A stretch of DNA of 61,699 bases from Rodentibacter mrazii (GTDB lineage Bacteria; Pseudomonadota; Gammaproteobacteria; Enterobacterales; Pasteurellaceae). The translations under genes and the position numbers were made by a program. A model generated the notes under the pieces. The model saw nothing but the letters and a program-made list of their open reading frames with translations. It did no database searches and was not told where the DNA came from. Each line of letters starts with the position of its first letter. The first letter of the stretch is position 1. The stretch spans positions 1 through 61,699 of the forward strand of contig NZ_MLHG01000018.1 in the NCBI RefSeq assembly GCF_001998825.1, read 5' to 3'. Positions 31,483-42,297 of this stretch are shown here, piece after piece.

Positions 31483-31509
31483 GTATTCTATTCCTTTTAG
31501 TAAAAATTA

Positions 31510-31545
31510 AAAACGCAACGATTGTACTCAATTCCATTGCGTTTT
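31510..31545 (-). terminator. Stem-loop between pyrH and frr
   Basis: AAAACGCAA and TTGCGTTTT make a perfect 9-bp stem with an 18-base loop. It may attenuate read-through from pyrH to frr; the long loop lowers confidence. Confidence 0.45.
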
Positions 31546-31573
31546 CCTAGTTCAATTCACCAATCCGATTCAA

Positions 31574-32287
31574 TTAACAAATCGTCGTACCTTCCGTTGT
31601 ACCAAGTACAACATTACGTAGCGCGCCGGGTTTAACCATATTAAAGACACGAATCGGCATACCGTGGTCACGGGCTAAGGTAAACGCGGCTAAATCCATT
31701 ACTTGTAATTCTTTATCTATCACTTCCGCATAGCTAAGATGTTGATATAATTTTGCTTGTGGATTTTTAGCCGGATCACAATCATACACGCCATCCACTT
31801 TGGTCGCTTTCAACACGACATCCGCTTCAATTTCAATGCCACGCAAGCAGGCGGCGGAATCGGTCGTAAAGAATGGGCTGCCCGTTCCCGCAGAGAAAAT
31901 CACCACACGTTTTTCCCGTAACATTTTAATCGCTTCCGACCAGTTATAAGTATCGCAAATACCGTTTAACTGAAAAGCAGACATTAATTTTGCATTCACG
32001 TCGGCACGATGTAGTGCATCACGCATTGCCAAACCGTTCATCACCGTGGCAAGCATACCCATATGGTCGCCCACTACACGATTCATACCGGCTTTTGCTA
32101 ATTTCGCGCCACGAAATAGATTACCGCCGCCCAACACAACACCAACTTCAACCCCCATTTCCACTAATTCTTTGATCTCTAATGCCATACGATCGAGAAT
32201 TGACGGGTCAATCCCAAACCCTTCATCACCTTGTAATGCTTCACCGCTTAATTTCAATAAAATACGTTTGTAAATTGGTTGGCTCAT
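31574..32287 (-). CDS. pyrH: UMP kinase PyrH
   Basis: PyrH phosphorylates UMP to UDP in pyrimidine nucleotide synthesis. The 237-residue hexameric bacterial-type kinase begins [19 protein letters not shown] and has [27 protein letters not shown] and [16 protein letters not shown]. It is the first gene of the 17-gene minus-strand run. The usual neighbour tsf is separated from it by a plus-strand phosphoethanolamine-transferase-like gene. Confidence 0.97.
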   Translation of the reverse strand: MSQPIYKRILLKLSGEALQGDEGFGIDPSILDRMALEIKELVEMGVEVGVVLGGGNLFRGAKLAKAGMNRVVGDHMGMLATVMNGLAMRDALHRADVNAKLMSAFQLNGICDTYNWSEAIKMLREKRVVIFSAGTGSPFFTTDSAACLRGIEIEADVVLKATKVDGVYDCDPAKNPQAKLYQHLSYAEVIDKELQVMDLAAFTLARDHGMPIRVFNMVKPGALRNVVLGTTEGTTIC

Positions 32288-32419
32288 TGTCTTTTCCTTT
32301 TTGGGCTTAAAAAAATTGCCCTATTCTATAAAATAACTGCGCAAGAGTGAAGATATTAGAGATGGAAATTCTCATTAAAAACTGGATAATAAGCGCATTT
32401 ATTTCTCCATAGAGATAGT

Positions 32420-33982
32420 ATGAACACCTCAAAAATACCGCTGATTTTAACCGCACTTTGGATTTTTATTTGTGCCATGGTGGCAGGTTATTTCATACTG
32501 ATTGGTACAGGAATGTTTCCTCAGCCCGATATTGGGATCATTTTACTTGCCGCCGTCCTGATTCTTTTATTAAGTAGCAGCAAAAAAACGTTCTATTTTA
32601 TTTTGTTGCCAATCGCCTGCGCACATGCATTTTACACACCTGTCGGCCTCAATTTCGGTGCACCGAGCTATCAATATATTGCCTCTGTTTTTGCCACGGA
32701 TATGTTGGAAACTAGAGAATTTTTATTGCAAATTCCACTGAGTAGCTATCTTATTGCCTTTTCTATTCCGGTATTGGTGTTTGTACAATATAAAAGTGCG
32801 GTCAAATTCAGCATTAAACTTTATCGTAACAAAACCTTTATTAGCCTATCGGCATTACTCTTTGCTTATCATCTTCCCCTCGCCGCTCCCGTAAAAGAAA
32901 GCGTTAATTCAACTTTAAAAATTTATGATGAAGTCAAGAAACTCAAACAAATGTCGCATTCGCATAGCTGGGGAAAATCAACCTTAGACCATTCCCGCTA
33001 CGATGATTATGTGTTAATCATTGGAGAAAGTGCACGCCAAGATTATCATCATGCTTATGGTTATCCCGTGGAAAACACGCCTTTTATGTCAAATGCAACA
33101 GGTACTCTCATTAATGGATTCCGCTCTGCCGGCACTAATACGATTGCATCTTTACGCTTAATGCTTACGCTACCAAACAAAGAAAAATGGGAACCGAACT
33201 ATGATTTAAGTTTAGTGGATCTCATCAAATCTGCCGGCATTAAAACCTATTGGTTATCTAATCAAGGTTTGCTGGGCGAGTTTGATACGCCAGTTTCCTC
33301 TCTTGCAGCAAAATCCGATGAAACCTTCTTTTTAAAAAAAGGGGGGAGTTTCAACTCCACGAATTATAGCGATTTTGATTTATTACCCAAATTCATCCAA
33401 ATACTAGAAAACCCGACTGAAGGTAAACGCTTCATTGTCTTGCATCTTTACGGCTCTCATCCGCTGGCTTGCGATCGCTTGGAAGATTATCCGAAAATTT
33501 TTAAGGACAACGAAATCGCGCCTAAATATGCTTATTTGAACTGTTACATTTCTTCCATTAAAAAAACCGATGAATTTTTAAAACGCGTTTATGAGCGATT
33601 ACAAGAAAACGCACAAAAAAATCACCGCACTTTTTCAATGATTTATTTTGCCGATCACGGCTTATGCCATCAACAAGATGAAAAACATAATGTGATGTTG
33701 TTCAACCAAAACTGCTTTAGCCGTAGTCATCACAATGTTCCATTATTTAAAATTGCATCTGATGATACTGAACGTAAAGAATATAAGGCGTTTAAATCCG
33801 GTTTGAATTTTGTCGAGGGAGTCGCAAATTGGATAGGTATCAAAAATCCAAAACTCACTGGGGAAGAAGATTTATTTTCTCCTGAAGCGGATAAAGATGA
33901 TTTTGGCTTGCAAAAACGGATCGATGAAAAATACGAAAAAGGAGATGATCCCGCTATTGATATTCGTCCAAAACGTAAATAA
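32420..33982 (+). CDS. Phosphoethanolamine transferase family protein (EptA/OpgE-like sulfatase fold)
   Basis: An inner-membrane enzyme with a periplasmic alkaline-phosphatase-fold domain, probably moving phosphoethanolamine onto LPS core or another envelope glycan. Of 520 residues, about the first 165 hold four to five TM helices. The catalytic domain shows [14 protein letters not shown] (metal-binding Glu), [14 protein letters not shown] with the presumed Thr nucleophile, and FADHGL (Asp-His metal ligands). Cys residues in the ACDRLEDY and YLNCYIS segments could form the family's disulfides. The exact acceptor is unknown. It lies between pyrH and tsf in opposite orientation and has two uptake signals inside. 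Confidence 0.88.
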   Translation: MNTSKIPLILTALWIFICAMVAGYFILIGTGMFPQPDIGIILLAAVLILLLSSSKKTFYFILLPIACAHAFYTPVGLNFGAPSYQYIASVFATDMLETREFLLQIPLSSYLIAFSIPVLVFVQYKSAVKFSIKLYRNKTFISLSALLFAYHLPLAAPVKESVNSTLKIYDEVKKLKQMSHSHSWGKSTLDHSRYDDYVLIIGESARQDYHHAYGYPVENTPFMSNATGTLINGFRSAGTNTIASLRLMLTLPNKEKWEPNYDLSLVDLIKSAGIKTYWLSNQGLLGEFDTPVSSLAAKSDETFFLKKGGSFNSTNYSDFDLLPKFIQILENPTEGKRFIVLHLYGSHPLACDRLEDYPKIFKDNEIAPKYAYLNCYISSIKKTDEFLKRVYERLQENAQKNHRTFSMIYFADHGLCHQQDEKHNVMLFNQNCFSRSHHNVPLFKIASDDTERKEYKAFKSGLNFVEGVANWIGIKNPKLTGEEDLFSPEADKDDFGLQKRIDEKYEKGDDPAIDIRPKRK

Positions 33983-33985
33983 TAG

Positions 33986-34014
33986 AAAAGCCGATAACTA
34001 ATATCGGCTTTTTT
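33986..34014. terminator. Bidirectional terminator between eptA-like gene and tsf
   Basis: GCCGATA and TATCGGC form a 7-bp stem, extended by AAAA and TTTTTT, around ACTAA. It sits between convergent genes and has a T-tract on both strands. Confidence 0.87.
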
Positions 34015-34034
34015 AGTCTTTCAAAATAGAAGAA

Positions 34035-34886
34035 TTAAGCGTTACCGCCAGTGATTTTCGCCACTTCTGCCGCAAAATCTTCTTCTACTTTTTCAATACC
34101 TTCACCCACTTCTAAACGAATGAAGTTAGACACTGAGGTGTTCACAGATTTTAAGTAGTCGCCCACCGATTGAGAAGGATCCATAACGAATGCTTGACCG
34201 GTTAAAGAAACTTCACCGGTGAATTTCTTCATACGACCTTCAACCATTTTTTCTGCGATTTCTTTTGGTTTACCGGAATTAATTGCGATGTCGATTTGGA
34301 TTTGACGCTCGTGTTCCACCACTTCGGCAGAAACATCTTCCGGATTAACGAACTCAGGTTTAGATGCCGCAACGTGCATCGCCACTTTTTTCAATTCTTC
34401 AGCTGAACCTTCACCGGCAACTAATACACCGATTTTCGCGCCATGTAGGTATTGAGCAATAACATTACCTTCTAAGTAAGCGACACGACGAATTGTCATA
34501 TTCTCACCGATTTTCGCTACTAATGCTGCACGTTTTTCTTCAAAATGTGCTTGTAATTGTTCAATAGTAGTACCTTTATTTGTCGCAGCGTAATCAACTA
34601 CTTCATTTGCCAAGTCTAAGAAACCGGCATCTTTTGCCACGAAGTCGGTCTCACAGTTCATTTCCACTAAGACACCAAAACCCGCTTCAACACGCGCAAT
34701 AATAACGCCTTCAGCTGCCACACGACCGGCTTTTTTCGCGGCTTTTGCTTGACCGGATTTACGCATATTATCGATAGCTAATTCAATATCACCGTTCGCT
34801 TCAACTAATGCTTTTTTACATTCCATCATACCGGCACCGGTACGCTCACGAAGTTCTTTTACTAATGCTGCTGTAATTTCAGCCAT
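34035..34886 (-). CDS. tsf: Translation elongation factor Ts
   Basis: EF-Ts is the nucleotide exchange factor for EF-Tu. From ATG 34886 the protein has 283 residues, starting [20 protein letters not shown], with the UBA-like N-terminal domain and the two signature segments [14 protein letters not shown] and [20 protein letters not shown]. The start upstream at 34955 is not supported. It follows rpsB with an attenuator-like hairpin between them. Confidence 0.97.
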   Translation of the reverse strand: MAEITAALVKELRERTGAGMMECKKALVEANGDIELAIDNMRKSGQAKAAKKAGRVAAEGVIIARVEAGFGVLVEMNCETDFVAKDAGFLDLANEVVDYAATNKGTTIEQLQAHFEEKRAALVAKIGENMTIRRVAYLEGNVIAQYLHGAKIGVLVAGEGSAEELKKVAMHVAASKPEFVNPEDVSAEVVEHERQIQIDIAINSGKPKEIAEKMVEGRMKKFTGEVSLTGQAFVMDPSQSVGDYLKSVNTSVSNFIRLEVGEGIEKVEEDFAAEVAKITGGNA

Positions 34887-34945
34887 TTTTCCAATCCTCT
34901 GTCTGAAAGTGCGGTTATTTTTCACCGAACTTTTTAGATAAAAAT

Positions 34946-34969
34946 ACAGGGGCAATTTCTCGCCCCTGT
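34946..34969 (-). terminator. Attenuator-type terminator between rpsB and tsf
   Basis: ACAGGGGC and GCCCCTGT form a perfect 8-bp stem, followed on the minus strand by TATTTTTATC. A second, weaker stem (AATAAGG and CCTTATT, 34988-35008) lies just upstream of it in the transcript. Such a terminator would make rpsB expressed above tsf. Confidence 0.7.
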
Positions 34970-35021
34970 GCCAATTAATCGTTTGATTAATAAGGGCTTT
35001 CGCCTTATTGCAAAACTTAAA

Positions 35022-35750
35022 TTATTCCGCTTCTACCGCAGCCGCTAATTCTTCAGTAACCGCTGCTTCGTTACCACGACCTTCTTTTACTGCGGCAGCT
35101 GCTGCTGTTAAGTAAAGTTGAATTGCACGAGTCGCATCATCGTTACCCGGGATAACGAAATCAACGCCAGCAGGCGTAGAGTTGGTATCAACGATAGCAA
35201 ATACAGGGATACCAAGATTATTCGCTTCTTTTACGGCGATATGTTCGTGGTCAGCACCGATTACGAATAATGCATCCGGTAAACCGCCCATATCTTTGAT
35301 ACCGCCAAGGCTTAATTCAAGTTTTTCCATCTCACGGGTACGCATTAACGCTTCTTTTTTGGTTAATTTATCGAAAGTACCGTCTTGAGATTGAGCTTCT
35401 AAATCTTTTAAACGTTTAATTGATTGACGTACTGTTTTCCAGTTAGTCAACATACCACCTAACCAACGGTGGTTAACATAATATTGTTGACAGTCTAATG
35501 CTGCAGCTTGAACGGCTTCAGACGCAGCGCGTTTTGTACCAACGAAAAGTACTTTACCGTTATTGCTTGCAATACGGGTTAATTCCGCTAATGCTTCATT
35601 GAATAATGGTAAGGTTTTTTCAAGGTTGATGATGTGAACACCATTACGTGCACCAAAAATGAAAGGTTTCATTTGTGGATTCCAGTAACGGGTTTGGTGT
35701 CCGAAGTGTACGCCTGCGTTGATCATATCGCGCATTGAAACTTGTGCCAT
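35022..35750 (-). CDS. rpsB: 30S ribosomal protein S2
   Basis: S2 is a late-assembling small-subunit protein at the head-body junction. The 242-residue product starts [28 protein letters not shown] (split by its conserved GVHFGHQTR motif), and has [13 protein letters not shown] and [24 protein letters not shown]. It is followed by tsf and preceded by a structured leader. Confidence 0.98.
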   Translation of the reverse strand: MAQVSMRDMINAGVHFGHQTRYWNPQMKPFIFGARNGVHIINLEKTLPLFNEALAELTRIASNNGKVLFVGTKRAASEAVQAAALDCQQYYVNHRWLGGMLTNWKTVRQSIKRLKDLEAQSQDGTFDKLTKKEALMRTREMEKLELSLGGIKDMGGLPDALFVIGADHEHIAVKEANNLGIPVFAIVDTNSTPAGVDFVIPGNDDATRAIQLYLTAAAAAVKEGRGNEAAVTEELAAAVEAE

Positions 35751-35764
35751 AATATTTTCCTTTT

Positions 35765-35842
35765 AATTGGGGTTGAGCCTCCACATATCAGCTCATCGAC
35801 CGTTTGGCACCCCGATGAAGCCTTGATGATATGTGTGTGTTA
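35765..35842 (-). ncRNA. rpsB leader RNA (S2 autoregulatory, t44-like)
   Basis: Upstream of rpsB on the minus strand, CACATATCA and TGATATGTG can pair at a distance, enclosing smaller elements such as GGCTTCATCGGGGTGCC and a run of CCCC further 3' that could form a pseudoknot. This fits the leader known upstream of gammaproteobacterial rpsB, where S2 represses its own translation; the E. coli version was catalogued as t44/tff. The boundaries are approximate and the assignment rests on position and remembered sequence. Confidence 0.6.
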
Positions 35843-36011
35843 TTTAAGTTAAAAATTCACTCTTTTTTATGGAAAAAAGAGCGGTGCGATTTATACCATA
35901 AAGTGCGGTTAAATTCTAGTTTATTTTTATTTGGAAATAGGCAATCCGTGAATAAACTCATTCACAACGAATGACGATTTCACTAGGCTTAGATCATTCT
36001 ATCATCGTTAT

Positions 36012-37136
36012 TTAAGGCATCGGAAAAATGGCACCTAATCCCACCGCGTGTTGTGCACCGGTAACATCAGGTAAATTACCTGTTTGATGATTCATTCTTC
36101 GACAAGCCAACCATGCAAAAGCAGCGGCCTCCACATAATCCGCATCCATACCAAATTCGTTGGTCGTGTGAATTTCCCAGTTTGGTAAACTGTTTGCAAG
36201 ACGTTGCATAATGAATTTATTTTTTGCGCCTCCACCACAAACCAACAACCGTTTTGGCAAAGCGATATTGATATTATCCAGGCTTGTTACAATGCTCTGA
36301 ACAGTAAATTCCACTAAGGTTGCCTGTATATCCTGTGGTAAAAGTGCGACTGAATTTGTTGTAATATGTTGAATTTTTTGTTCCAACCAAGACAAATTAA
36401 ATAATTCCCGCCCCGTACTTTTAGGTGGAGGTTGTTGGAAAAAAGGCTCGTCTAACAGGTAATTCAACAATTCTTCATTGCATTGTCCGGTTGCCGCCCA
36501 TTCACCATTTTTATCATAGGGTACGCCGAGATGTTTTTCGATCCACTGATCAAGTAACGTATTCCCCGTGCCGCTATCAAACCCCATTACAGGCTGGTTC
36601 GGAATCAATAAGGAAACATTGCTTATTCCGCCAATATTCAATACTACGGTGGCATAATTCGGGTCAAAAAAAACAGCCTGATGGAATGCCGGCACAAGCG
36701 GAGCCCCTTGTCCGCCGAATGCCATATCTTTGCGGCGAAAATCCCCTACAGTGGTAATGCCTGTACGGGCGGCGAGCAAATTCATATCGCCAATTTGCAT
36801 TGTGAAAGGAAATTGCCCTTGCGGTGAATGCCATATAGTTTGTCCATGGCAGCCGATGGCTTGAATATGTTCAGTTGAGATCTGCATAGATTGTAGAAAA
36901 CGGTTTACGCAGTCTGCATAAAGCAAGCCAAGTTGATGATCCAGCTCTCCCAACTGTTGTAGTGTCGTTTCACCCGATTGCACAAGTGCGGTAATTTTTT
37001 CACGTAAATCATTTGGCATAGGAGTAAAATCCGATGCCACCAATTTTGGTTTAGATAAACTAAAATCCACTAACGCAATATCTACGCCATCTAAACTCGT
37101 ACCGGACATAATTCCGATATAATACTTGGTATTCAT
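36012..37136 (-). CDS. anmK: Anhydro-N-acetylmuramic acid kinase AnmK
   Basis: AnmK phosphorylates and opens anhydroMurNAc during recycling of peptidoglycan. The 374-residue protein has the ASKHA-fold phosphate loop [17 protein letters not shown], the [11 protein letters not shown] active-site segment, [21 protein letters not shown] (catalytic Asp region, split at GGQGAPL) and [11 protein letters not shown]. It lies one base from ygfZ, which is upstream on the same strand. Confidence 0.95.
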   Translation of the reverse strand: MNTKYYIGIMSGTSLDGVDIALVDFSLSKPKLVASDFTPMPNDLREKITALVQSGETTLQQLGELDHQLGLLYADCVNRFLQSMQISTEHIQAIGCHGQTIWHSPQGQFPFTMQIGDMNLLAARTGITTVGDFRRKDMAFGGQGAPLVPAFHQAVFFDPNYATVVLNIGGISNVSLLIPNQPVMGFDSGTGNTLLDQWIEKHLGVPYDKNGEWAATGQCNEELLNYLLDEPFFQQPPPKSTGRELFNLSWLEQKIQHITTNSVALLPQDIQATLVEFTVQSIVTSLDNINIALPKRLLVCGGGAKNKFIMQRLANSLPNWEIHTTNEFGMDADYVEAAAFAWLACRRMNHQTGNLPDVTGAQHAVGLGAIFPMP

Positions 37137-37137
37137 T

Positions 37138-37977
37138 TTAATTGAGTATATAAAGCAGAGGTTGAGGGGTCAGAATACAATCGTCTTTAGGTAAACGGAA
37201 GGTTTGAGTTGGATTAATATCATTATTCATCACCACTTGTAACCACAGAACACCATCAATATTAACCGAACTTATAATTGTACCGGTTTTACGCCAGTGG
37301 CTTTCAAGCTGCATTTCAATTTCACTACCGATTTCCGGTATTTCTTGAGTTTCACCTTTTAGAACGAACATCGCACGCTTGTTTGCACCGCGATACTTGG
37401 CTCTCGCGACAGTTTCTTGCCCAATGTAACAACCTTTAGTAAAAGAAACGGCTTGCTCAATGGCTTGTAAATTCATTGCCTGAGGAATAAATTCATTTTG
37501 CATTTTTGCACTTAAATGAGGAATTCCGGCTTGTATATCGGCAAGATCCCACTCTTGTTCATCGGCATTGAAAGTCACCGCCAATGCGGTTTCATTGAGT
37601 AAAATCGCTCGCTGCTCATCAATTTCCAGTGTGAAGTGCGGTTGGATTTTGCCACATTTTTCACCGATTACCCCAACGATCTGCCAATCGTGTAAATAAA
37701 AGCTGACTTTAGAAAACACCGCATACTTTTTCAACGCTTCCAGTGCACTTGGTAATAAATCCTTTCTCACTAATAAAAAAAACTGTTCACTACTGACTTT
37801 CAATAAACGAAAAATTGCATTCACTTTCCCCTTCGGATCGCAGTGTGCGGTGATCGTCGTTGCACCACTAGCCAATCCCACTACATCAGTAGTAAGTTGC
37901 CCTTGCAAATATTTTTCTGCATCTGTGCCCTGTGCTTCGATCAGTTGGTATTGATTCAGTTGAATAAATTGAGCCAT
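37138..37977 (-). CDS. ygfZ: tRNA-modifying / Fe-S cluster repair protein YgfZ
   Basis: YgfZ is a folate-binding protein of the GcvT-like fold that helps build or repair certain Fe-S enzymes such as MiaB. The 279-residue protein has the diagnostic [12 protein letters not shown] motif near residue 180 with the conserved Cys, and the [10 protein letters not shown] segment near the N-terminus. It lies between yicC and anmK on the minus strand, with short gaps. Confidence 0.94.
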   Translation of the reverse strand: MAQFIQLNQYQLIEAQGTDAEKYLQGQLTTDVVGLASGATTITAHCDPKGKVNAIFRLLKVSSEQFFLLVRKDLLPSALEALKKYAVFSKVSFYLHDWQIVGVIGEKCGKIQPHFTLEIDEQRAILLNETALAVTFNADEQEWDLADIQAGIPHLSAKMQNEFIPQAMNLQAIEQAVSFTKGCYIGQETVARAKYRGANKRAMFVLKGETQEIPEIGSEIEMQLESHWRKTGTIISSVNIDGVLWLQVVMNNDINPTQTFRLPKDDCILTPQPLLYILN

Positions 37978-37986
37978 CCCGTTCCC

Positions 37987-38850
37987 CTATTCTAAATTCT
38001 GAATTTGCTCACGCATTTGCTCGATTAATACTTTTAATTCAACCGCTGAGGCGGTGATATCCGCATTGATAGATTTAGATGCTAAGGTATTAGATTCACG
38101 GTTAAGTTCTTGCATCATAAAATCCAATTTACGCCCGACAGCTCCACCCTTTTTTAAGATATTAGTGGTTTCTTTTACGTGCATTTGCAAGCGGTCAAGC
38201 TCCTCTGCGACATCTACCCGCTGTGCCAATAAAACCATCTCCTGTTCGACACGCTGTGGATCAAGGCTAATTTTTGTTTCTTCAAAACGCTGTAATAAAC
38301 GCTCGCGTTGCCATTGTAAAACTGCCGGCATTTGTGACCGCACTTTATCTGTTTCTACACCAATAGCATCTAAGCGTTGCTGAATGATCGTTTGTAATTT
38401 CTCCCCTTCGCGACCACGCATATCAATAAATTCTTTCAGCAGCTCATCAAAAGCGTTCAATAAATCTTGGCTAATCTTATCTAAATCCTGCTCCGGCGCT
38501 TCTACTACACCGGGATAACGTAATACATCCGTTAAATTAATTTCGCCCTCGCCAGCCTGAGCTTTAATCCATTGCAAAGATTGGATCACTTGGTTTGCCA
38601 ATTCCCGATTAATGTTAAGTTCACTATTCGTTTGTTTTTTGCTTTCAATACGCAAAGAACATTCAATTTTACCACGCGTCAAATTTTGACGAAGTTTTTC
38701 ACGTAAAGCGTTCTCCAAACCGCGAAATTGTTCCGGTAATCGAAAGAAATTTTCCAAATAACGCTGGTTCACCGAGCGAATTTCCCATACCGCATCACCC
38801 CAATCTTTTTTCAATTCGAGGCGAGCAAAGGCCGTCATGCTATAAATCAT
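37987..38850 (-). CDS. yicC: YicC family endoribonuclease
   Basis: YicC-type proteins are endoribonucleases; in E. coli YicC has been linked to degradation of the small RNA RyhB. I start it at ATG 38850 (287 residues; MIYSMTAFAR), the family's usual opening; ATG 38862 is less likely. Family features are the EIRSVNQRYLENFFRLPE segment, a helical Gln/Glu/Arg-rich middle, and the C-terminal KLDFMMQELNRESNTLASK. It is first in yicC-ygfZ-anmK. Confidence 0.93.
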   Translation of the reverse strand: MIYSMTAFARLELKKDWGDAVWEIRSVNQRYLENFFRLPEQFRGLENALREKLRQNLTRGKIECSLRIESKKQTNSELNINRELANQVIQSLQWIKAQAGEGEINLTDVLRYPGVVEAPEQDLDKISQDLLNAFDELLKEFIDMRGREGEKLQTIIQQRLDAIGVETDKVRSQMPAVLQWQRERLLQRFEETKISLDPQRVEQEMVLLAQRVDVAEELDRLQMHVKETTNILKKGGAVGRKLDFMMQELNRESNTLASKSINADITASAVELKVLIEQMREQIQNLE

Positions 38851-38941
38851 AAGAGCTCCCAATTTTATGTCTTAGTCGATTTGTCGGTTATTGTAACGAG
38901 AAAGTGAAATGATTTCTAAAAATATTTCTATAAATAAGATA

Positions 38942-38991
38942 TTTACAGGTTGTAAATTTTAAAATACAATCATTGTAAATTTTAAGTTACA
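38942..38991 (+). promoter_or_regulatory. tyrP promoter with two TyrR-box-like operators
   Basis: A -35 TTTACA (38942-38947) and -10 TACAAT (38965-38970) are 17 bases apart. A TyrR-like box, TGTAAA-N6-AATACA (38951-38968, 4/6 in the right half), overlaps the promoter. A better one, TGTAAA-N6-GTTACA (38974-38991, 5/6), follows 23 bp centre-to-centre, close to the arrangement I recall for E. coli tyrP. AAGGA is at 38995-38999, before ATG 39007. Confidence 0.6.
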
Positions 38992-39006
38992 CCTAAGGAA
39001 ATAAAA

Positions 39007-40209
39007 ATGAACAAAACTGTTGGCAGTACGTTACTGGTTTCCGGCACAATGATTGGTGCCGGAATGCTGGCAATGCCCCTAACTTCCGCCGGAATCGGTT
39101 TCAGTTTCACGCTGGTTTTACTATTAGCACTTTGGGCATTGCTCACTTTTACGGCTTTATTGTTTGTGGAACTTTACCAAACTGCTGAAAGCGATGCGGG
39201 TATCGGCACATTGGCAGAACAATATTTCGGAAAATTTGGGCGTATTGTTGCTACTGCGGTACTCATTATCTTTTTATATGCTTTAATCGCCGCCTATGTG
39301 AGTGGTGGCGGCTCGTTGTTAAACGATTTCTTACCGGAAAGCTTTGGTAATAAAGCGAGTATCTTATTATTCACAATCATTTTTGGCTCATTTATTGTGA
39401 TCGGTACACATAGTGTTGATAAAATTAATCGCTTGTTGTTTTTTGTGATGCTTGCCGCTTTTGTGATCGTACTGGGATTGATGCTGCCGGAAATTAAGAT
39501 GGATAATTTATTAGCCATGCCGATCGACAATGCCCTGATCATTTCAGCCAGCCCGGTATTTTTTACTGCTTTCGGTTTTCACGGTTCTATCCCTAGTTTG
39601 AATAAATACTTAGGTGGAAATGTAAAAGCTTTGCGCATTTCGATTTTAGTTGGTTCGAGTATTACTCTTGGTGCCTATATTTTATGGCAACTTTCTACCC
39701 ATGGTTTGCTCACACAAAATGAATTTTTACAGATATTAAAAGAAGATGCGACATTAAATGGTTTGGTAAAAGCGACACTTGCCATCACCGGTAGCAATGT
39801 GATCACAAGTGCGGTCAAGTTATTCTCAACTTTAGCCTTAGTGACCTCTTTCTTAGGCGTGGGGTTAGGTTTACTAGAATGTATTGAGGATCTATTAAAA
39901 CGTTCTTTTAATATTTCTGCAGGGCGTATTTCCCTCGGCTTACTCACCTTTATTCCGCCGCTTGCTTTCGCCTTATTCTATCCAGAAGGTTTCATCTTGG
40001 CATTGGGCTATGCCGGTCAAATGTTCGCCTTCTATGCGGTAGTATTACCGGTCAGCCTTGTATGGAAAGCACGCCGCATCCACCCATCGCTTCCATACCG
40101 CGTATGGGGTGGCAATTTCACCTTACTTATCGTACTCGTGCTTGGTGTTGTGATTACTTCTATCCCGTTCGCGATCCGTGCCGGTTATTTGCCTTTTGTT
40201 GTAGGTTAA
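39007..40209 (+). CDS. tyrP: Tyrosine/tryptophan permease, HAAAP family (TyrP-like), copy 1
   Basis: A proton-coupled aromatic amino acid importer with about eleven TM helices. The 400-residue protein starts NKTVGSTLLVSGTMIGAGML, with the family signature AGMLAMPLTSAGIGF; FGFHGSIPSLNKYLGGN and SSVLVGSS-like segments match TyrP. Its promoter carries TyrR-like boxes, so repression by tyrosine-bound TyrR is likely. A second paralogue lies at 46562-47782. An uptake signal is at 39807-39815 within the gene. Confidence 0.9.
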   Translation: MNKTVGSTLLVSGTMIGAGMLAMPLTSAGIGFSFTLVLLLALWALLTFTALLFVELYQTAESDAGIGTLAEQYFGKFGRIVATAVLIIFLYALIAAYVSGGGSLLNDFLPESFGNKASILLFTIIFGSFIVIGTHSVDKINRLLFFVMLAAFVIVLGLMLPEIKMDNLLAMPIDNALIISASPVFFTAFGFHGSIPSLNKYLGGNVKALRISILVGSSITLGAYILWQLSTHGLLTQNEFLQILKEDATLNGLVKATLAITGSNVITSAVKLFSTLALVTSFLGVGLGLLECIEDLLKRSFNISAGRISLGLLTFIPPLAFALFYPEGFILALGYAGQMFAFYAVVLPVSLVWKARRIHPSLPYRVWGGNFTLLIVLVLGVVITSIPFAIRAGYLPFVVG

Positions 40210-40293
40210 TAAAACGCGGCGAAATTCGACCGCACTTTTCCCTATTTGACGCCTCAAATTCTATTGTGGGCGTCATTTTTTTACGCGGTATAA

Positions 40294-40319
40294 AAAAGGT
40301 AACCTTTCGGTTACCTTTT
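40294..40319. terminator. Bidirectional terminator between tyrP copy 1 and rpoD
   Basis: AAAAGGTAACC and GGTTACCTTTT form a perfect 11-bp stem around TTTC, between convergent genes. The rpoD stop is 14 bases away. Confidence 0.87.
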
Positions 40320-40332
40320 ATTATTTAATAAT

Positions 40333-42234
40333 TTAATTATGCATCCAAGCGTCTAAGAAACTACGCAGGATCTCTGATCGGCTTGGATGCCGCAGTTTAC
40401 GCAAGGCCTTGGCTTCAATTTGACGAATACGTTCACGTGTTACATCAAATTGTTTACCTACTTCTTCAAGAGTATGATCAGTATTCATATCAATACCGAA
40501 ACGCATACGTAATACTTTCGCTTCACGTGGCGTTAAGCCTTCCAATACATCTTGTATCGCCACTCTCAAGCTCTGTGCAGTAGCAGAATCCAACGGCGAC
40601 TCAAGGGTATTATCCTCAATAAAATCACCTAAATGTGAATCATCGTCATCACCGATTGGGGTTTCCATAGAAATCGGTTCTTTAGCAATTTTCAACACCT
40701 TACGAATTTTATCTTCCGGCATTCCCATACGATCCGCCAATTCTTCCGGTGTTGCTTCACGTCCCATTTCTTGCAACATTTGGCGAGAAATACGGTTGAG
40801 CTTGTTGATTGTTTCAATCATATGAACCGGAATACGAATAGTACGAGCCTGATCCGCAATGGAACGTGTAATCGCTTGACGGATCCACCAAGTTGCATAA
40901 GTAGAAAATTTGTAACCACGACGATATTCAAATTTATCCACCGCTTTCATCAAACCAATATTACCTTCTTGAATTAAATCCAAAAATTGTAAGCCACGGT
41001 TAGTATATTTTTTAGCGATAGAGATTACCAAACGTAGATTCGCCTCTACCATTTCTTTTTTCGCACGGCGTGCCTTCTGTTCACCACGAGCCACCGCATC
41101 ACAAATTGTACGCATCTGTTGAACAGTCAATTTTGAATTTTCTTCAAATGCCCCCAAATTCGCAAGAGCCTGGCGTACACGATCTTCATATTTTGTTAAC
41201 CGTTTTGCCCATGGTTTAGATGATTTCAACGCTTTATCCAACCACGCATCATTGCTCCCGAATTTAGTAATAACGGTCTCAAATTCATCTTTTGGCATAC
41301 CTGCAATATCGACCAGCACTTTTTGTAATTGGCGTTCTTCGGTACGCACACGTTTCATGATATTTTTTATCGATAAGACAAGCTGATCGAATTGTTTCGG
41401 GACAAGACGGAATTGTTTAAAAATTTCAGCAAGTATAAGCACTTGCTCCTGTGCCTTTTTATGATTACGACCATATTTGGTAATTGCCGCAAGCGTTTTT
41501 ATGTGCTGTTCTTTTAATGCGGTAAATTTTTCACGGGCAACTTCAGGGTCAATGCTGTTATCCGAATCGCTTTTATCTGAAGCAGAATCCCCTTCATCTT
41601 CTTCCTCTTCACTATCATCCACATCAGTGTTGGTATCATAGTCTTCTTCGTCTTCATCAAAATCTTCAGATAGTTCCGGAGTATCCTCTTCGGTCGCATT
41701 CGGATCGACAAAACCGGTAATAAGATCCGCAAGACGAACGTGTCCGTCTTCCACTTGATCATATTGAGCCAATAAATCCGAAAGCGCTTCCGGATAAGCG
41801 GCGATTGAAGTTTGAACTTCATCAATACCTTCTTCAATGCGTTTAGCAATACTAATTTCATCTTCACGGGTCAGCAAATCTACCGTCCCCATTTCCCGCA
41901 TATACATACGGACAGGATCGGTTGTACGACCAATTTCAGATTCCACATTCGATAAAATTTGTGTGGCTTCTTCCACCGCGTCTTCATCCGGGATAGTATC
42001 GTTTAAGATCATGTCATCACTTTCCGGCGGTTCATCCAACACCGGAATACCTGCATCATTTTGCAAGGTTTGGAGTAATTTATCGTAATATTCTGGGTCA
42101 ATCACATCTTCCGGCAATAAGTCATTAATTTCCGCATAGGTTAAATAGCCTTGCGTACGACCTAATTCCATCAGTTGTTCAATTTGCTCTGAATATTGTT
42201 CAGCAGTAGATTGTTGGTTTTGTTCCATTTTCAT
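40333..42234 (-). CDS. rpoD: RNA polymerase primary sigma factor RpoD (sigma-70)
   Basis: RpoD directs most housekeeping transcription. The 633-residue product (632 or fewer if the later in-frame Met is used) has region 1.1 at the start, an acidic non-conserved region near residues 180-230 (Asp/Glu-rich), region 2 with [38 protein letters not shown], region 3, and region 4 with the helix-turn-helix [20 protein letters not shown]. It is last in the rpsU-dnaG-rpoD macromolecular-synthesis operon. Confidence 0.98.
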   Translation of the reverse strand: MKMEQNQQSTAEQYSEQIEQLMELGRTQGYLTYAEINDLLPEDVIDPEYYDKLLQTLQNDAGIPVLDEPPESDDMILNDTIPDEDAVEEATQILSNVESEIGRTTDPVRMYMREMGTVDLLTREDEISIAKRIEEGIDEVQTSIAAYPEALSDLLAQYDQVEDGHVRLADLITGFVDPNATEEDTPELSEDFDEDEEDYDTNTDVDDSEEEEDEGDSASDKSDSDNSIDPEVAREKFTALKEQHIKTLAAITKYGRNHKKAQEQVLILAEIFKQFRLVPKQFDQLVLSIKNIMKRVRTEERQLQKVLVDIAGMPKDEFETVITKFGSNDAWLDKALKSSKPWAKRLTKYEDRVRQALANLGAFEENSKLTVQQMRTICDAVARGEQKARRAKKEMVEANLRLVISIAKKYTNRGLQFLDLIQEGNIGLMKAVDKFEYRRGYKFSTYATWWIRQAITRSIADQARTIRIPVHMIETINKLNRISRQMLQEMGREATPEELADRMGMPEDKIRKVLKIAKEPISMETPIGDDDDSHLGDFIEDNTLESPLDSATAQSLRVAIQDVLEGLTPREAKVLRMRFGIDMNTDHTLEEVGKQFDVTRERIRQIEAKALRKLRHPSRSEILRSFLDAWMHN

Positions 42235-42297
42235 ACCCGTGTCGCATTATTTTATGGATGCATTTTTCGCTTGCTTAAGCGAAGGATTCTATCATTG

